The translations under genes were made by a program, and so were the position numbers. 64,000 nucleotides of DNA from positions 336,896,002 through 336,960,001 of the forward strand of contig NC_081414.1 in NCBI RefSeq assembly GCF_030272615.1, in the 5' to 3' direction. Source of the DNA: Cryptomeria japonica (taxonomy: Eukaryota > Streptophyta > Pinopsida > Cupressales > Cupressaceae). The notes below the pieces were generated by a model, which saw only the letters and a list, made by a program, of their open reading frames with translations, had not been told where the DNA came from and did not search any database. Below are positions 11,545 to 22,816 of this stretch, in pieces; position 1 is the stretch's first letter, and each line of letters begins with the position of its first letter.

Positions 11545-13949
11545 GAACTAGGTCTTGACCAAGATGTGTGAGACTAGATTAAAATGGAACGAGTATGGAA
11601 GACCAAGAGTTGGATGAAATATAAATGAATCTAAGGTGTAATTGCAATGTCCAAAGTGTAAGACCAAGTATGTATGTAGTAGAGTAGGTGTGACTTCCAA
11701 AGAGATGATAGATCTCTTGATGATGTAAGTTGACCTTGACTCCAACTAAGACCAAATGAGACCCAAAGGTGATAGACCTTGATGAGGGACCACTTAGAAA
11801 AATGCTGTTGTATGTATTGTGTTGACAAATTAAGATGGGGACAAGCAAGTGACCTTTTGACTCAAGTTTAGACAAATGTGAATGTAATGCAAGGTGTAAA
11901 GCAATGATGAACTCAAATAGGTTGAATGCTAGATGGAAACCTGGAGAAATAACCTAGGAAGCTCAAGAATTCCAAAACTGATTGCTCTTGTTTACTAAAT
12001 TGTAAGTTTTCCCATTGCTAAACATAGACGTGCCTGTATCCTTCACATATGGAGTTATTAAACACAAACTTGACTAGATACTACACAAGTGTGTTTCTGA
12101 GAATCTTATGAATATACAGTTTGCCGCGATGACATAGACGTGTTGTTGTCCTACACAAACATGGTTAAAGTACACAAATGTATTTCTGTCAGACATGGAT
12201 GCGTTTATAAATCCGAAGTGCAATTTTTCCAATTTGTGAAGTTGTTGTTGTGACCAAATCTGAATTGTTGACCATTTTTTCATGACAAGAGGACACAATG
12301 TTGATGAAGACTCTATGTTTGTAGGTGTTTAGACTCAAAATGACTCAAAAGCAAGTGTGTTGTTTGATGTAAAAATGTTTTGCATACACTTGAAGAGAGA
12401 AAAGACACAATGTTTTGATGTTTGGTCTTGAATGTTTGAATGTTTAAACAAGACAAGCACAATTCCTATGGTTGGCTAGGACAATAGTTGTTGATCCCAC
12501 ACAAGGTTTCCCTTGAGGTTACGCTATTCAAAGCAGATACTTAGGTGCTTGACCCCACTAGCTCCACCCTCGACATTCACTTCTCTGGGGAAGCCAAGCA
12601 CCTGTCCCCACGTAAATTCCCTATGGTGAACTTTGTACCTCTACTAAGAACCGTATGTGTGTGGGCCACTCTACAGGTCCGACCTCCTTCCTCAACAACT
12701 ACAAGGATTTTGGTTTTCTCAAACAAAAATGTGCTATTAAGGGCATCCACTCGTGTGGCCATACATGCGACACTTTCAGCTCTGTAATTACAGAAGGCTC
12801 CCAACTGGTAGGGGTTACGCCCTACTATTGATCAAATGGGTTTATGGGGAGGCATAGTGTCGGTATGGACTAATCAACACACATTACCCATGGCTTTCAC
12901 CATGGATACAGTTATTTATAGTGGTTCAAAAGAGAGGGGTATTACCTCACTACCACTTGGGTTGTTCCATCCTCACTAGTAGTCCTAGTGACCACACGGG
13001 GAGGCAGACCTTCTAAAGATTAAACACAAAGAGCCTATTGCTCAAGACACAAAAGACACTGGTTCAATTTTACTGCACCAATTGAAGTGTTTGCTAATCT
13101 ATGAAAGAAAAGCACACAATGAAAATCAAAATCAAACCCTTGCAAGGTCCTACAACAAATATTTGTTAGTAGTTTGGGTTGTTTCAAATGATTACCCCTT
13201 CCTGCAAGAAAACAAGTTAGGCTTATTTTAACAAAATCCCAAAACACTTTGTAAAAAATAGGGGCCTTCGACGCACAATTTACATCCAAAGACAAGCTAC
13301 ACCACTTCATTTGTTGGATCACAAGATATTAGCTTAAATGAACCAAATCTGAAACTCTAAATGCAAGACAAACTGACGAAATATAAACCCTAAATGAGGA
13401 ACTAAAAAATGCAGAACACAAAAATAAATATAGAGAAACAAACACTATTAAACCAATCACAGATGCGATTAAACTCACATACGCCCCTGAAGACTGCACA
13501 GATGCGACTGAAATGAAAACCTGCAATCTAGAAAATAAAAATGTTGTCGAGAACACAAACATGATTTTGGAATGTGCAGACGTGATTTAAATTCACAAAT
13601 GCCCCTGAAGAATGCACAGACACAACTAAAATGAAAACCTGCAATCTAGAAAAGAAAAATGCTGTTGGGAACACAGACATGATTTTGGAATGCGCAGATG
13701 TGATTTAAACTCACAGACGCCCCTAAACAAGACTACACAAACACGACTGAAATGAAAACCTATAATCTGGAAAATAAAAATGCTGTCGGGAACACAAACA
13801 CGATTTTGGAATGTGTAAACGCGACAAAAAAAAAGTGATTTCAAAGGGCGTAGACGCAAAAAGTCCAAATATCATCGGAAAATGTCACATCTGCAACTTA
13901 AAAAGTACAAAATTTGCAACAAAAGATGTTAAATACAAAAGGGAAAAGA
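11545..13949 (-). other. 5' leader of the - strand Gypsy element
   Basis: This stretch lies between the gag start and the primer-binding site on the - strand. No coding frame is convincing. Its LTR-proximal part contains a 118-bp tandem repeat (13483-13836). Long leaders are common in Tat/Ogre-like elements. Confidence 0.55.
13483..13836 (-). repeat. 118-bp tandem repeat, 3 copies, in the Gypsy leader
   Basis: GCCCCTGAAG / GCCCCTAAAC recurs at 13483, 13601 and 13719, an exact period of 118 bp. Each unit contains ATGATTTTGGAATG or a close variant. The last unit degenerates at about 13836. Confidence 0.85.
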
Positions 13950-13967
13950 GTCCCACCGGGCGTACCA
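13950..13967 (-). promoter_or_regulatory. Primer-binding site of the - strand Gypsy element
   Basis: On the - strand the text is TGGTACGCCCGGTGGGAC, close to the TGGCACGCCCGGTGGGAC-type site of plant Gypsy (Tat-like) elements. It lies three bases inside the LTR end (CA at 13972-13971). Confidence 0.7.
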
Positions 13968-14043
13968 AAATGTGTATATGGTGAAAAGTAGATAATGGAA
14001 ACAATGATATTGAAAGACTAAATGAATTCAACAACAAAAATCT

Positions 14044-15208
14044 TGTTAGGCCCAATATGGAAAGCTAATGTATTGAGAGGGGAGGGGTGAATCAGTACTT
14101 CAAAACCTTTCTTCAATAATAACCTTACTGTTATGCATAAAGAAAATAGTGCAGTAACATAAAATAAAGTTAAAACAAACAGATAACAATCATACATGAT
14201 TCACTCCATAAAACATATATTTTGGTCACGTAGAAACTCTTGGTTAGAGAGAAAAACTGCGGTGGGGATGGCACCCACAACTTCACTACTGCAATAATAA
14301 AGAGTGCTCGGTTAGAGCTACATTTAGCTATTTCTGATAGCTTACCCTGTTAGGAGTAACAAGATATGTTAGATATACCTTGCTAAATGATTTTACAACA
14401 TTAATCTGAATGTTGCACCTGGTTAGAGGATTTACAATTTATAGAATTGGTTAGAGTCTTTTACCCTGTTAAAGGTTTCTCTTTCAACTTCTCAATATTA
14501 CAATAAAATCATTACAAATATCTGCAACTTTACATCTGAAATGTTATAACAGATTCTATGTGCTCAGAATAAGATTACCTTGCTTATAGCATACCTCAGT
14601 AACCCATATTGTAACTTGATAAACCCTTCTGTTTACTTTGTTCTTCGACTGTTCTCTGATAACCTTCTCGGTGACCTCTCTATGTCTTTGTAACCATCTT
14701 CCTACATACATACACACACATATTGCTCTATTCCCATGCTGTATAAATAGATCTCTTAAAGCAGTGATCTAATTCATTGCTTCAATCTTACAAACAAGAT
14801 TCCTCGAATGAATAAGTAAACAAAATATTTCATTGGTTAGATTGACCTTGCAATCATACACAATCTTCTAGTGCAATTTCTAATGTAATAACGGTTAGAT
14901 GTGCCTCGATCTTGTAACACGTTTTCATGTGCATGTGCATGTCCAGGTTCAATGTATCTGGTAATACGTTTCACTCGGTGAATATCAACTCAGTGAGTTA
15001 ACTTTACTGCTCGGTAGCCATAAAAAAATACTCGGTAAACAGCTCGGTGAATACTATGTTCTGTGATTGCTTTCTTCTGTAATCGACTAGACTGTTCATA
15101 CCAACTTCTCTGTGTGTACTGACTACATGATTCGGTAATACTAACCGACTAGAATATATAGTATGACTTTGAATATAAAAACTAATGGCAATTTGATAAG
15201 TAGTAGCA
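14044..15208 (-). repeat. 3' LTR of the non-autonomous element
   Basis: On the + strand it runs from TGTTAGGCCC to ...GTAGCA. By eye it differs from its partner at about 5-6 of the first 150 positions. It contains six or seven copies of CTCGGT (ACCGAG in sense) and TATAAATA at about 14741. Confidence 0.9.
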
Positions 15209-15209
15209 A

Positions 15210-15220
15210 TCTCCCCTTTT
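15210..15220 (-). promoter_or_regulatory. Polypurine tract
   Basis: In sense orientation AAAAGGGGAGA lies immediately upstream of the 3' LTR start (TGCTAC...), as expected for plus-strand priming. Confidence 0.8.
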
Positions 15221-15587
15221 GACATTAGTTGAGATGTTTGACAAAAACTACTTTCAAAGTAATAACTCAAAAATCTATATACTTTGCAAAATGACTACAC
15301 TTGACAATATATACAATAGTCAATGAAATAGTATATGAAGATATACTCCCCTTATCATTATTCTGTACATAACTTTGAATTTTGCATGTTCGGTTCTGTT
15401 CTGTGCTTGTGTGCTCTGAATGCTCTATATATTCTGCTCGGTATACTCCCCTTGTATACAATACTCAAAAATGTGTTACCAAAACTATATCACTCTTCAA
15501 ATATAGTATTACTCCCCCTTTTTCTGGTATTACTCCCTCTATGTAGTATTATAGTATTACTCCCCCTTTTTGACAAACATCAAAAAC

Positions 15588-18500
15588 TTAATTTCCATCC
15601 AGAGGTGGTAACTGATCAAAAATAGATTTATACTTGTTCCAGGCATCGGTGAGGGCAACTGAGAGTGAATCCTTTACACTTTCCATTAATGAATTTTGTG
15701 CTTGAATATCAACTAATAGTGATATTAAGCCATCAAGAGTGCTTCCCTCTTGTGTAGTTGATAGGCGTGTAGCTCTGTTGATCTGTTCCTGTACTGATGA
15801 GAGATGAGGAAGGAATAATGTCTGAAGGGTCATTATATCCATCCTGATTTTATGCTCTTCATTCCCGAGTTCTAACTATTGAGCCATGAGATGTTGAAGC
15901 TTTGTATAAATATTCTAAATTGAATTAGGCTCGATGGTCAACTTAGTTGAGAGATCGGTGATCTCTTTCTCAATTGCATCAGTTTTATTCTTGATATCTT
16001 TAATGAATAAGGAAAATGTACAAAGTTTCTGAAATAAATAAAGAATATGCTTGAGTTGAGGGGACAACTCAATAATGAATTTGACAAGCTTTACTTTTCC
16101 TATAGCGAGAGCTTTTTGTACCTCTTCAATCATTTTTGCTGTAAGCTCTTTTTGTACCTCTTCAATCATTTTTGTTGTAAGCTCTTTATCTTTTAGCTTG
16201 CTTAAGTACTCAGATGCATCAACTCCAGATGTTTCTATTTGAGTAAGGAGTTCATCCAGTTGAATGTGGATGGCAGCATCGGTTGACACTATTGCAGACG
16301 GTAGCATTTCTATTAGTAGTGTCTTGACCTTCTGAAGTAATTTATTCTTCTTTTGAATAGCCAATTGTTTTTCCTATTCGGCCTTTGCTTTGCATAGTTA
16401 ACTGAAATCGGTAAGTGCTTGCCCTTTTGATTTTGAGATGTCGAAATTGGGCAACACTATCGGTTTAGTCAAATCAATTTTGAAACTATGCTTTCTCACC
16501 TTCTTCTCTTTTCCTTTGGTCGGTTGCACTAAGATAAGTGCTTGTGAGGCTTGTTGACCCTCAGTAGGTTGCTCGGTAGATGCAACACTTTGGTTGGTTC
16601 TTGTAGCTGTTGTAGTGTCCTTGGGTGTCTCGGTGCTAGGGGTCTCAGCTGTAACATTTGTAGTGCTTGATGGTGCTTGAGACGTCTGATCTTTGGTTGT
16701 ATCTTCTGCTGCTTCAGATTTGTTACCTTCGGTGCCTTGATCTGTGTCCTTAGGAGCTTCAATTGAGACAGGTGGCTTCACCAACGGATAAGGCTAAACT
16801 TGTTCTAAAATAGATTCACTAGATACAAGTTTTGCATAGGTAGTGCCTTCAATCATTTCCTGCTCCGGTGCTTCTTCATCTATAACATCTTCATCAATTT
16901 GAATAGTGTCAGCCAGGTCTGGACCTTGCTCGGTGACATTAGGATCTTGCTCGGTGACATCAACAATTTCAATTTGAGATTGTTCACTGACATCCTTTAG
17001 TTTGAAGATCTCCTACCACTTGGATTTTGTCTCATTTTCCACATCAATGTATAGCCCATTCATCAATTTTAAGGCTCTCTGTTTGACAAGAAATTTAGAA
17101 TTGTATGTGGTCAAATGCTCCTTGATTTCTGCTACAGACATATTAGGCAATAGATGGACTAGACTTCTTTCTCTTATTTGTCTCTCTGAGTCCATTGCAT
17201 ATTTCCATCTGTTATCAATATGTAAGTATAATTCACTCGGAAGTGACTTTACTATTTCTAATGGAGCTAGCCGAAACTTTAGAAGTGTGCAGATGATAGC
17301 TTCTTCAATTTGTGGCTTCTCATCATTATTCCTAGTCTCATACTTAACATATCTAAATCCTGCAAATCCACTGTATTATTTAAGATTGGCACAAAAATTT
17401 TCAACACTATGAATATTTACCTTTTTGCTTTTTACAATTTGAAATTTGTTCGCATCATTAGATTCTGTATCACTAGACTCTTTTGCCAAAATGAGTCTTT
17501 GAGTAGATTTATTATAGGTCTTGGTTACCTTGGGTGCAATAACACTCTTTTGTTTCTTACTCAGTGATGTAGCTGATGCTCTAGTGTTGGGTCTCTTTGT
17601 TGGTGGAGTCGGTAGGGCCTTTGAAATGTCCCATTTCTTTCTTTTCAAAACTTTACCCTTAGGCAACTCTGTACTTAATGTTATTTCTGCCTCTTGAGCT
17701 TCTGATTCCTCTTCAGTAATGGCAAGATTGCCTTTGACAGGTGTGGAGGAAGACTCTTCTCCAAATTTCTCAGATAATGCCTTAATCATCTTTGTAGCTT
17801 TTCTTGTAGCCTTTGGTACTACAATGCTCATTTTTACTTTTTCTTTCACCTCTTCATAGGTTCCATACCTCAGCTCGGTAGTATGCCTTGGTAGTGTTAG
17901 AAATGCATCGATTTGTTGTTGTGTGATATCAAAATCAATCTCATAACCCATTGGTGGCAAGGATTGAGTCCTCGGTTCAATAGTATTCATATAACAATAA
18001 TCAGTGTCTACCTCAAAACATATATCATCCTTATATTTTTCGACCGGCTGTGGTGGAATCCTGTACCTGTTGTGCATCTTCTCTTGAAATTTGCTAAAAT
18101 AGTCATCCATGGTATCATTAAAGTTATCTCCCAGTTTCTTGATAAAGTAATTGATTTGATGGGTGATAGGTCGGTGTAGCTCCCAAACTACTTTATCGAC
18201 TGAGGGAAAGAAATTCTAAAAGTAGAAAAACATGCATACTAGAAGTGAACCAAACTTCAGTGTATTTGCTGAGTTATTCTTCTTCGACTTTCTTATTGTG
18301 TTCAGGTTCTCAAACAAGCTCTTCAATAGCACTTCACATAAATCTACTTTCATTCCCTTCACTATTTTGTAGGCCAAGTCAATTGCAGCACATGGTACAC
18401 TATTTTCCCTTGCAGATTGGAAGAAATAGTAACCAATTACTCTAATTGCAAACTTGAGTTCTGCATCAATGACATTGTTCAATTTCAGTCCTCGGTAATC

Positions 18501-19001
18501 AGATTCTACTCCAGTTAGACTGATTAGCTCCTTTTGTGATATCATTTTTTGTGCTTATGCATGATCATAGATAGGATACCCAGTGATCACATGAATGATT
18601 TCCTTGGTGATTATGAATGGTTGCTCCTCTAGCCACATAAAATCATCATGTACTCTACTCAAGACAAACTTAACCCACTGGGGTTTGAACACACGAGGAT
18701 AGGCTAGGGCTTCAGTTAATCCCTTGATTTTGATATGCTCAAATTTGCTATCTATTTTGCCATCAGTACAAAGTTCATCATATGTGTCACTAATCTCAAC
18801 ATGACTGAGTTCCTCAACACGACATTTGGTGAAGAATCTAACATCTTCAACTAACAAGACTCGATCTGGGATAAGTGAAAATGCAGTTTTGTCATCCGGT
18901 TCAGAGGCAACTTTGGGAGTTAAAGAATATTTTAGCAAGGGCTTCTCCACATTTTTGACAACTACGAGATCTTGGATCTTGGGTGCCATTGTAGGTTTCA
19001 A
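15588..19001 (-). pseudogene. Accessory ORF, one 1,138-codon frame with nine internal stops
   Basis: From MKPTMAPKIQD (19001) to the stop at 15588 the same frame is kept with no frameshift. Nine TAA/TAG codons interrupt it: 18555, 18216, 17376, 17013, about 16795, 16398, about 16376, 15915 and about 15876. The N-terminal third (19001-18120) holds FIITKEIIHVITGYP and a following helical region, like the plant transposon-associated domain also seen at 49586-48282. The middle (18110-17376) is basic and Ser/Thr-rich. 16784-16398 is Thr/Gln/Pro-rich. 16364-15588 is likely helical and includes a tandem 12-residue duplication (TKMIEEVQKEL / TAKMIEEVQKAL, about 16109-16182). No enzymatic motif is recognised and the role is unknown. 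All nine stops could be former Gln codons. Confidence 0.7.
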
Positions 19002-19512
19002 ATAAAATTTAGCAAATTATCCTTAGGGTTTACAAACGACTGATGCGTCACACTCGGTAGATAATAGCAATCTGACTAGATCAAAAACTAGCTTAACAGT
19101 GTGAATAGATTTGATGTAAATACCTTGAAATTCGCTTTGAATGAGGTTTGATCACCTTGATTCACTCTACTTTGCTCTCTTGAAAACTTGGTGAATGAAA
19201 ATGACTGCAAAAATACCTTTAAGTACTCAAAAATAGCTTATCGGGCTCCGTACAAGTTAGGTCAAAACATTAAATGCACTCGGTTCACCTTTTACTGATT
19301 TACTCCTTTTTTCATTTGGACCGAGTAACCAAATTTCCTTCATTAACTGACTTGACAGGCTTCCTGTATACACCGACTTGACAGGTTTCTTGTAAAGTAC
19401 TTTTAATAGAATTTCAAACTGACTAATTACATCTTAACTATGCAGATTTTGAATTTTGTACATAATAGAATAGGAACTGTTATGATTTTAACCTTTAGAG
19501 AATGCAGTCCCT
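19002..19512 (-). other. Spacer between the zinc-knuckle ORF and the accessory ORF
   Basis: About 0.5 kb without a usable frame. It is AT-rich with some ACCGAG motifs, and may hold the signal that allows expression of the downstream accessory frame. Confidence 0.4.
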
Positions 19513-20379
19513 TCATACCTTTTCTGACTTATTTGAAATAGGTGCACCTAACTCGGTAGGTAAGGTGCTTTCTTCATCTGACATGATTTCCTTCTTTTTC
19601 CAAATCATCTTGAATTTTTCTTTTATCTCTTCAGTGTTTCTTCTAGGTTGATCTCTGCAATCTCCAGCTAAATGTCCAACTTTGTGACAATGAAAACATA
19701 CCATACCAGGATTTCTCCATGATCTTCGGTTGTTCAATCCAAACCTTATAAAACAGTTGGCACTAATATGTCCATATCTTCCACTACATTCGCACCATAT
19801 CCTTGTATTGCAATCCCATGGTACTGCTGCATATTGTTGGCAAGGATCTGTGTGAGTTTGGTAACCTCTAGTGTTTGCTCGGTGTGGATACCGCATGTAG
19901 TTCTTTTGATTAGACCAGCACTTCTCGGTACTATGTCCATATCCATTGCAAAACCCTTTGAATTTTGCCTTCTGATAGTTGTTAACAGACTTTGTCCTAC
20001 ATTGATTAGATGTGTGACCATATTTATTGCAATTGTAACAATATCCATTGGACTTAGTGATATTCGGTTGCTTACCTTTTCTAATCTAGCATATGTTGGC
20101 AGTATGACCTTGATTTCCACAGTAGTAGCAAATAGGCTTCTTCCTTTTGATGTTATTCCTATTTCCAGCTTGCTTTGATGATTCTCCTCTCTCGGTAGTA
20201 TGAATTCCTTTCTCGGTTGATTCTTTTCCTTTGTAACTGAGTCCTGCATCTTTGTTGGGTCTTCTTGTATTCAGTTGCTCATCCAACATCTTTGATGCTT
20301 CATAACTCTTTTTCAATGTTTCTTTGGATTTCTTCTTTGTTTCAAGCTCATCAGTCAACCTTGATACTTCAAGTTTCAA
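19513..20379 (-). pseudogene. Gag-like protein with a zinc-knuckle array
   Basis: A basic N-terminal part leads to a run of CCHC zinc knuckles: CYYCGNQGHTANIC (about 20090-20130), then, in the same frame after one TAG at about 20083, CYNCNKYGHTSNQC, FCNGYGHSTEKC (first Cys lost), CECSGRYGHISANC (spacing altered) and CFHCHKVGHLAGDC (about 19660-19700). Five knuckles, three of them with perfect C-X2-C-X4-H-X4-C spacing, is more than the one or two usual in retroelement gag. Such knuckles bind RNA, as in nucleocapsid. A one-base deletion near 20395 separates this from the coiled-coil frame upstream; together they were probably one gag-like protein. Confidence 0.75.
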
Positions 20380-20399
20380 TGCTTGATTTTCATCATTTT

Positions 20400-20918
20400 T
20401 CAGATTGCTTCATGATGTGCATAACCTAGTTGATCTGTCATATTTTGTTGAATCCCAGTTAACCTTATGATTTCATCATCCTTATCAGATACTAAAGCTT
20501 CAAGTTGTTGTTTCTCTCTTTCTAGATCTCTTACTTTGTCCTCAGTGGTCCTCAATGCATCAAGATTTTCAGTCATCTCTATACTGAAATGTTCATGTTC
20601 TCTTTTCATTGCTTTTAGTTGATCAGCCAGTGCTTTGTTCTTTTCTTTCAATTGTCCAATCATTTCTTCAATCTCTTCAGACATACTATTCTCAGATGAT
20701 GTCTCAATTTGTTCCACTAACTCTTGAGAATCTTGCAAGTCATCAGATAATCTTCTCCTTACTTTCAGAGATTTTTGCATTTGTCTTTGCATGTCTGCAA
20801 TCACTTGATTTGCATTATCCAGCTCTTCTTGTAGATACATAATCCTTCGAGATTGTTTATAGCCTTCCATTGGTAAGATCTTTCTCTTTAGGTAGTTAAA
20901 CCCTTTTCCAAGATTCAA
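20400..20918 (-). pseudogene. Coiled-coil N-terminal part of the gag-like protein
   Basis: The frame starts at MNLGKGFNYLKRK, 15 bases inside the 5' LTR, overlapping the primer site. From about residue 25 it is a long heptad-like coiled coil rich in Glu/Lys/Leu/Gln (YLQEELDNANQ, EEIEEMIGQLKEKNKAL, DKVRDLEREKQQLEALVSDK). It ends in a TGA caused by a one-base shift; the next frame carries on as LKNDENQALKLEVSRL. A standard capsid (UBN2) core is not seen. Coiled coils could drive self-association. This is probably the 5' half of one gag-like ORF. Confidence 0.7.
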
Positions 20919-20932
20919 GCTCTAATACTAAT
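20919..20932 (-). promoter_or_regulatory. Primer-binding site (tRNA-iMet type)
   Basis: In sense orientation ATTAGTATTAGAGC follows the 5' LTR end (...CCTAACA), close to the Copia-type ATTGGTATCAGAGC. Confidence 0.75.
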
Positions 20933-22091
20933 TGTTAGGCCCAATATGGAAAGCTAATGTACTGAGAGGGAAGGGGTGAATCAGTACTTCAAAACCTTTC
21001 TTCAATAATAACCTTACTATTATGCATAAATAGAATAGTGCAGTAACATAAAATAAAGTTAAAACAAACAAATAACAATCATACATGATTCACTCCATAA
21101 CACATATATTTTGGTCACGCAGAAACTCTTGGTTAGAGAGAAAAACTGCAGTGGGGATGGCACCCACAACTTCACTACTGCAATAATAAAGAGTGCTCGG
21201 TTAGAGCTACATTTAGCTATTTCTGATAGCTTACCCTGTTAGGAGTAACAAGATCTGTTAGATCTACCTTGCTAAAGGATTTTACAACATTAATCTGAAT
21301 GCTGCACTTGGTTAGAGGATTTACAATTTATAGACTTGGTTAGAGTCTTTTACCCTATTAAAGGTTTCTCTTTCAACTTCTCAATATTACAATAAAATCA
21401 TTACAAATATTTGCAACTTTACATCTGAAATGTTATAGCATATTCTATGTGCTCAGAATAAGATTACCTTGCTTATAGCATACCTTGGTAACCCATATTG
21501 TAACTCGATAAACCCTTCTGTTTACTCTGTTCTTCGACTGTTCTCTGATAACCTTCTCGGTGACCTCTCTATGACTCTGTAACAGTCTTCCTACATACAT
21601 ACACACACATATTGCTCTATTCCCATGCTGTATAAATAGATCTCTTAAAGAAGTGATCTAATTCATTGCTTCGATCTTACAAACAAGATTCCTCGAATGA
21701 ATAAGTAAACAAAATATTTCATTGGTTAGATTGACCTTGCAATCATACACAATCTTCTAGTGCAATTTCCAATGTAATAATGGTTAGATGTGCCTCGATC
21801 TTGTAACACATTTTCATGTGCATGTCCAGGTTCAATGTATCTGATAATACGTTTCACTCGGTGAATATCAACTCGGTGAGTTAACTTTACTGCTCGGTAG
21901 CCATAAAAAAATACTCGATAAACAGCTCGGTGAATACTGCGTTCTATGACTGCTTTCTTCTGTAACCGACTAGACTGTTCATACCGACTTCTCTGTGTGT
22001 ACCGACTGCATGACTCGGTAATACTAACCGACTAGAATATATAGTATGACTTTGAATATAAAAACTAATGGCAATTTGGTAAGTAGTAACA
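20933..22091 (-). repeat. 5' LTR of the non-autonomous element
   Basis: This is the direct partner of 14044-15208, with the same TG...CA ends (TGTTAGGCCC on the + strand to ...GTAACA). It is followed by the AATCT target duplication. Confidence 0.9.
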
Positions 22092-22554
22092 AATCTATCC
22101 TAACAACAACAAAGATCCACCGTAACATATGAAAATTACCTAAGACAATGCAAATCAACAAAATCAAAAAGATTATACCATCACATGTCCACTAGGGTTT
22201 GAATCTTCATTCTTCCTATCTCCATTGATCTTGCTTGATATATTTTCTCTCAGATTTTATGTGTGCACAAGAGCTCAACAAAGAACGGAAATGTGGTTGA
22301 TAGCTTGATCATAAAAATGCTTGATTGCATAAGATTGATTAGAATTCTCATTAGCTAAATAGGGTTGATAATGAAGGAGAGTATCCTCTTATATAGAAGA
22401 CACTACAAGAAATGGAGGGATAAGATGAAGAGGTGTAAAGAATAAATGGTCGGCTATGATTAGAGGGTAAGTAGAAGAAATAATTAAATAATGAGAGGAA
22501 GGTAGTGTAGGAGTTAAGAGATGAATGACATGTGTCATGGGTAGAAAAGGCTAA

Positions 22555-22800
22555 TGAATTAATTAATTAAATAAATATTTATTTAATTAATAGAGGAAGT
22601 GAGATCAATTAAATAAATAAAAGTATTTATTTAATTTAGGAGAAGGACAATTTAAATAAATAAAAGTATTTATTTAAATGAGGAAAGGCTTAGAAGAGGA
22701 TAAATGAATGAATTAAATAAATAAAGATTTATTTAATTAATAGAAGAATTAGGCTTAAATAATAAAATAAATAAAAATATTTATTTAATTAGTCAGGACA
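22555..22800. repeat. Imperfect palindromic AT repeats in the Gypsy LTR
   Basis: Five short units of the form TTAAATAAATA...TATTTATTTAA recur at about 22560, 22610, 22660, 22715 and 22770, separated by GAGGAAG/AGGAGAAGG-like spacers. Each unit is close to self-complementary. They lie at the start of the LTR (U3). Confidence 0.7.
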
Positions 22801-22816
22801 ATTTTAGGTGTCTACA

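Larger units (their letters stand above)
14044..22091 (-). mobile_element. Complete non-autonomous LTR retrotransposon (gag-like plus accessory ORF, no pol)
   Basis: Two direct LTRs of about 1.16 kb (14044-15208 and 20933-22091) flank 5.7 kb of internal DNA. The 5-bp target duplication AATCT is perfect (14039-14043 and 22092-22096). Transcription is on the - strand, shown by an iMet-type primer site next to 20933 and a polypurine tract next to 15208. The internal region encodes a coiled coil, a zinc-knuckle protein and a 1,138-codon accessory frame, all in sense. No protease, integrase, reverse transcriptase or RNase H motif is seen in any frame, so it must be moved by another element's enzymes. 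The primer site suggests Copia affinity. It resembles the TR-GAG class of gag-only elements. Confidence 0.9.
13971..22816 (-). mobile_element. 5' LTR of the - strand Gypsy element, split by a nested insertion
   Basis: On the - strand the LTR starts at 22816 with TGTAGACACCTAAAATTG, runs to 22092, is interrupted by the 14044-22091 element, and resumes at 14043 to end in ACACA at 13971. Removing the insertion and one AATCT copy leaves an LTR of roughly 790 bp. The matching 3' LTR was not found in the window, so the element is incomplete. The insertion must be younger than this LTR. Confidence 0.75.

Noticed and set aside
15588-19001. Alternative genetic code (TAA/TAG read as Gln) in the accessory ORF
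   Set aside because: The host is a plant with the standard nuclear code and neighbouring genes use normal stops; C-to-T decay of Gln codons explains the pattern more simply.
19746-20249. 167-residue frame overlapping the zinc-knuckle ORF
   Set aside because: It lies in a shifted frame; the CCHC knuckles are in the other frame, which is interrupted by one TAG.
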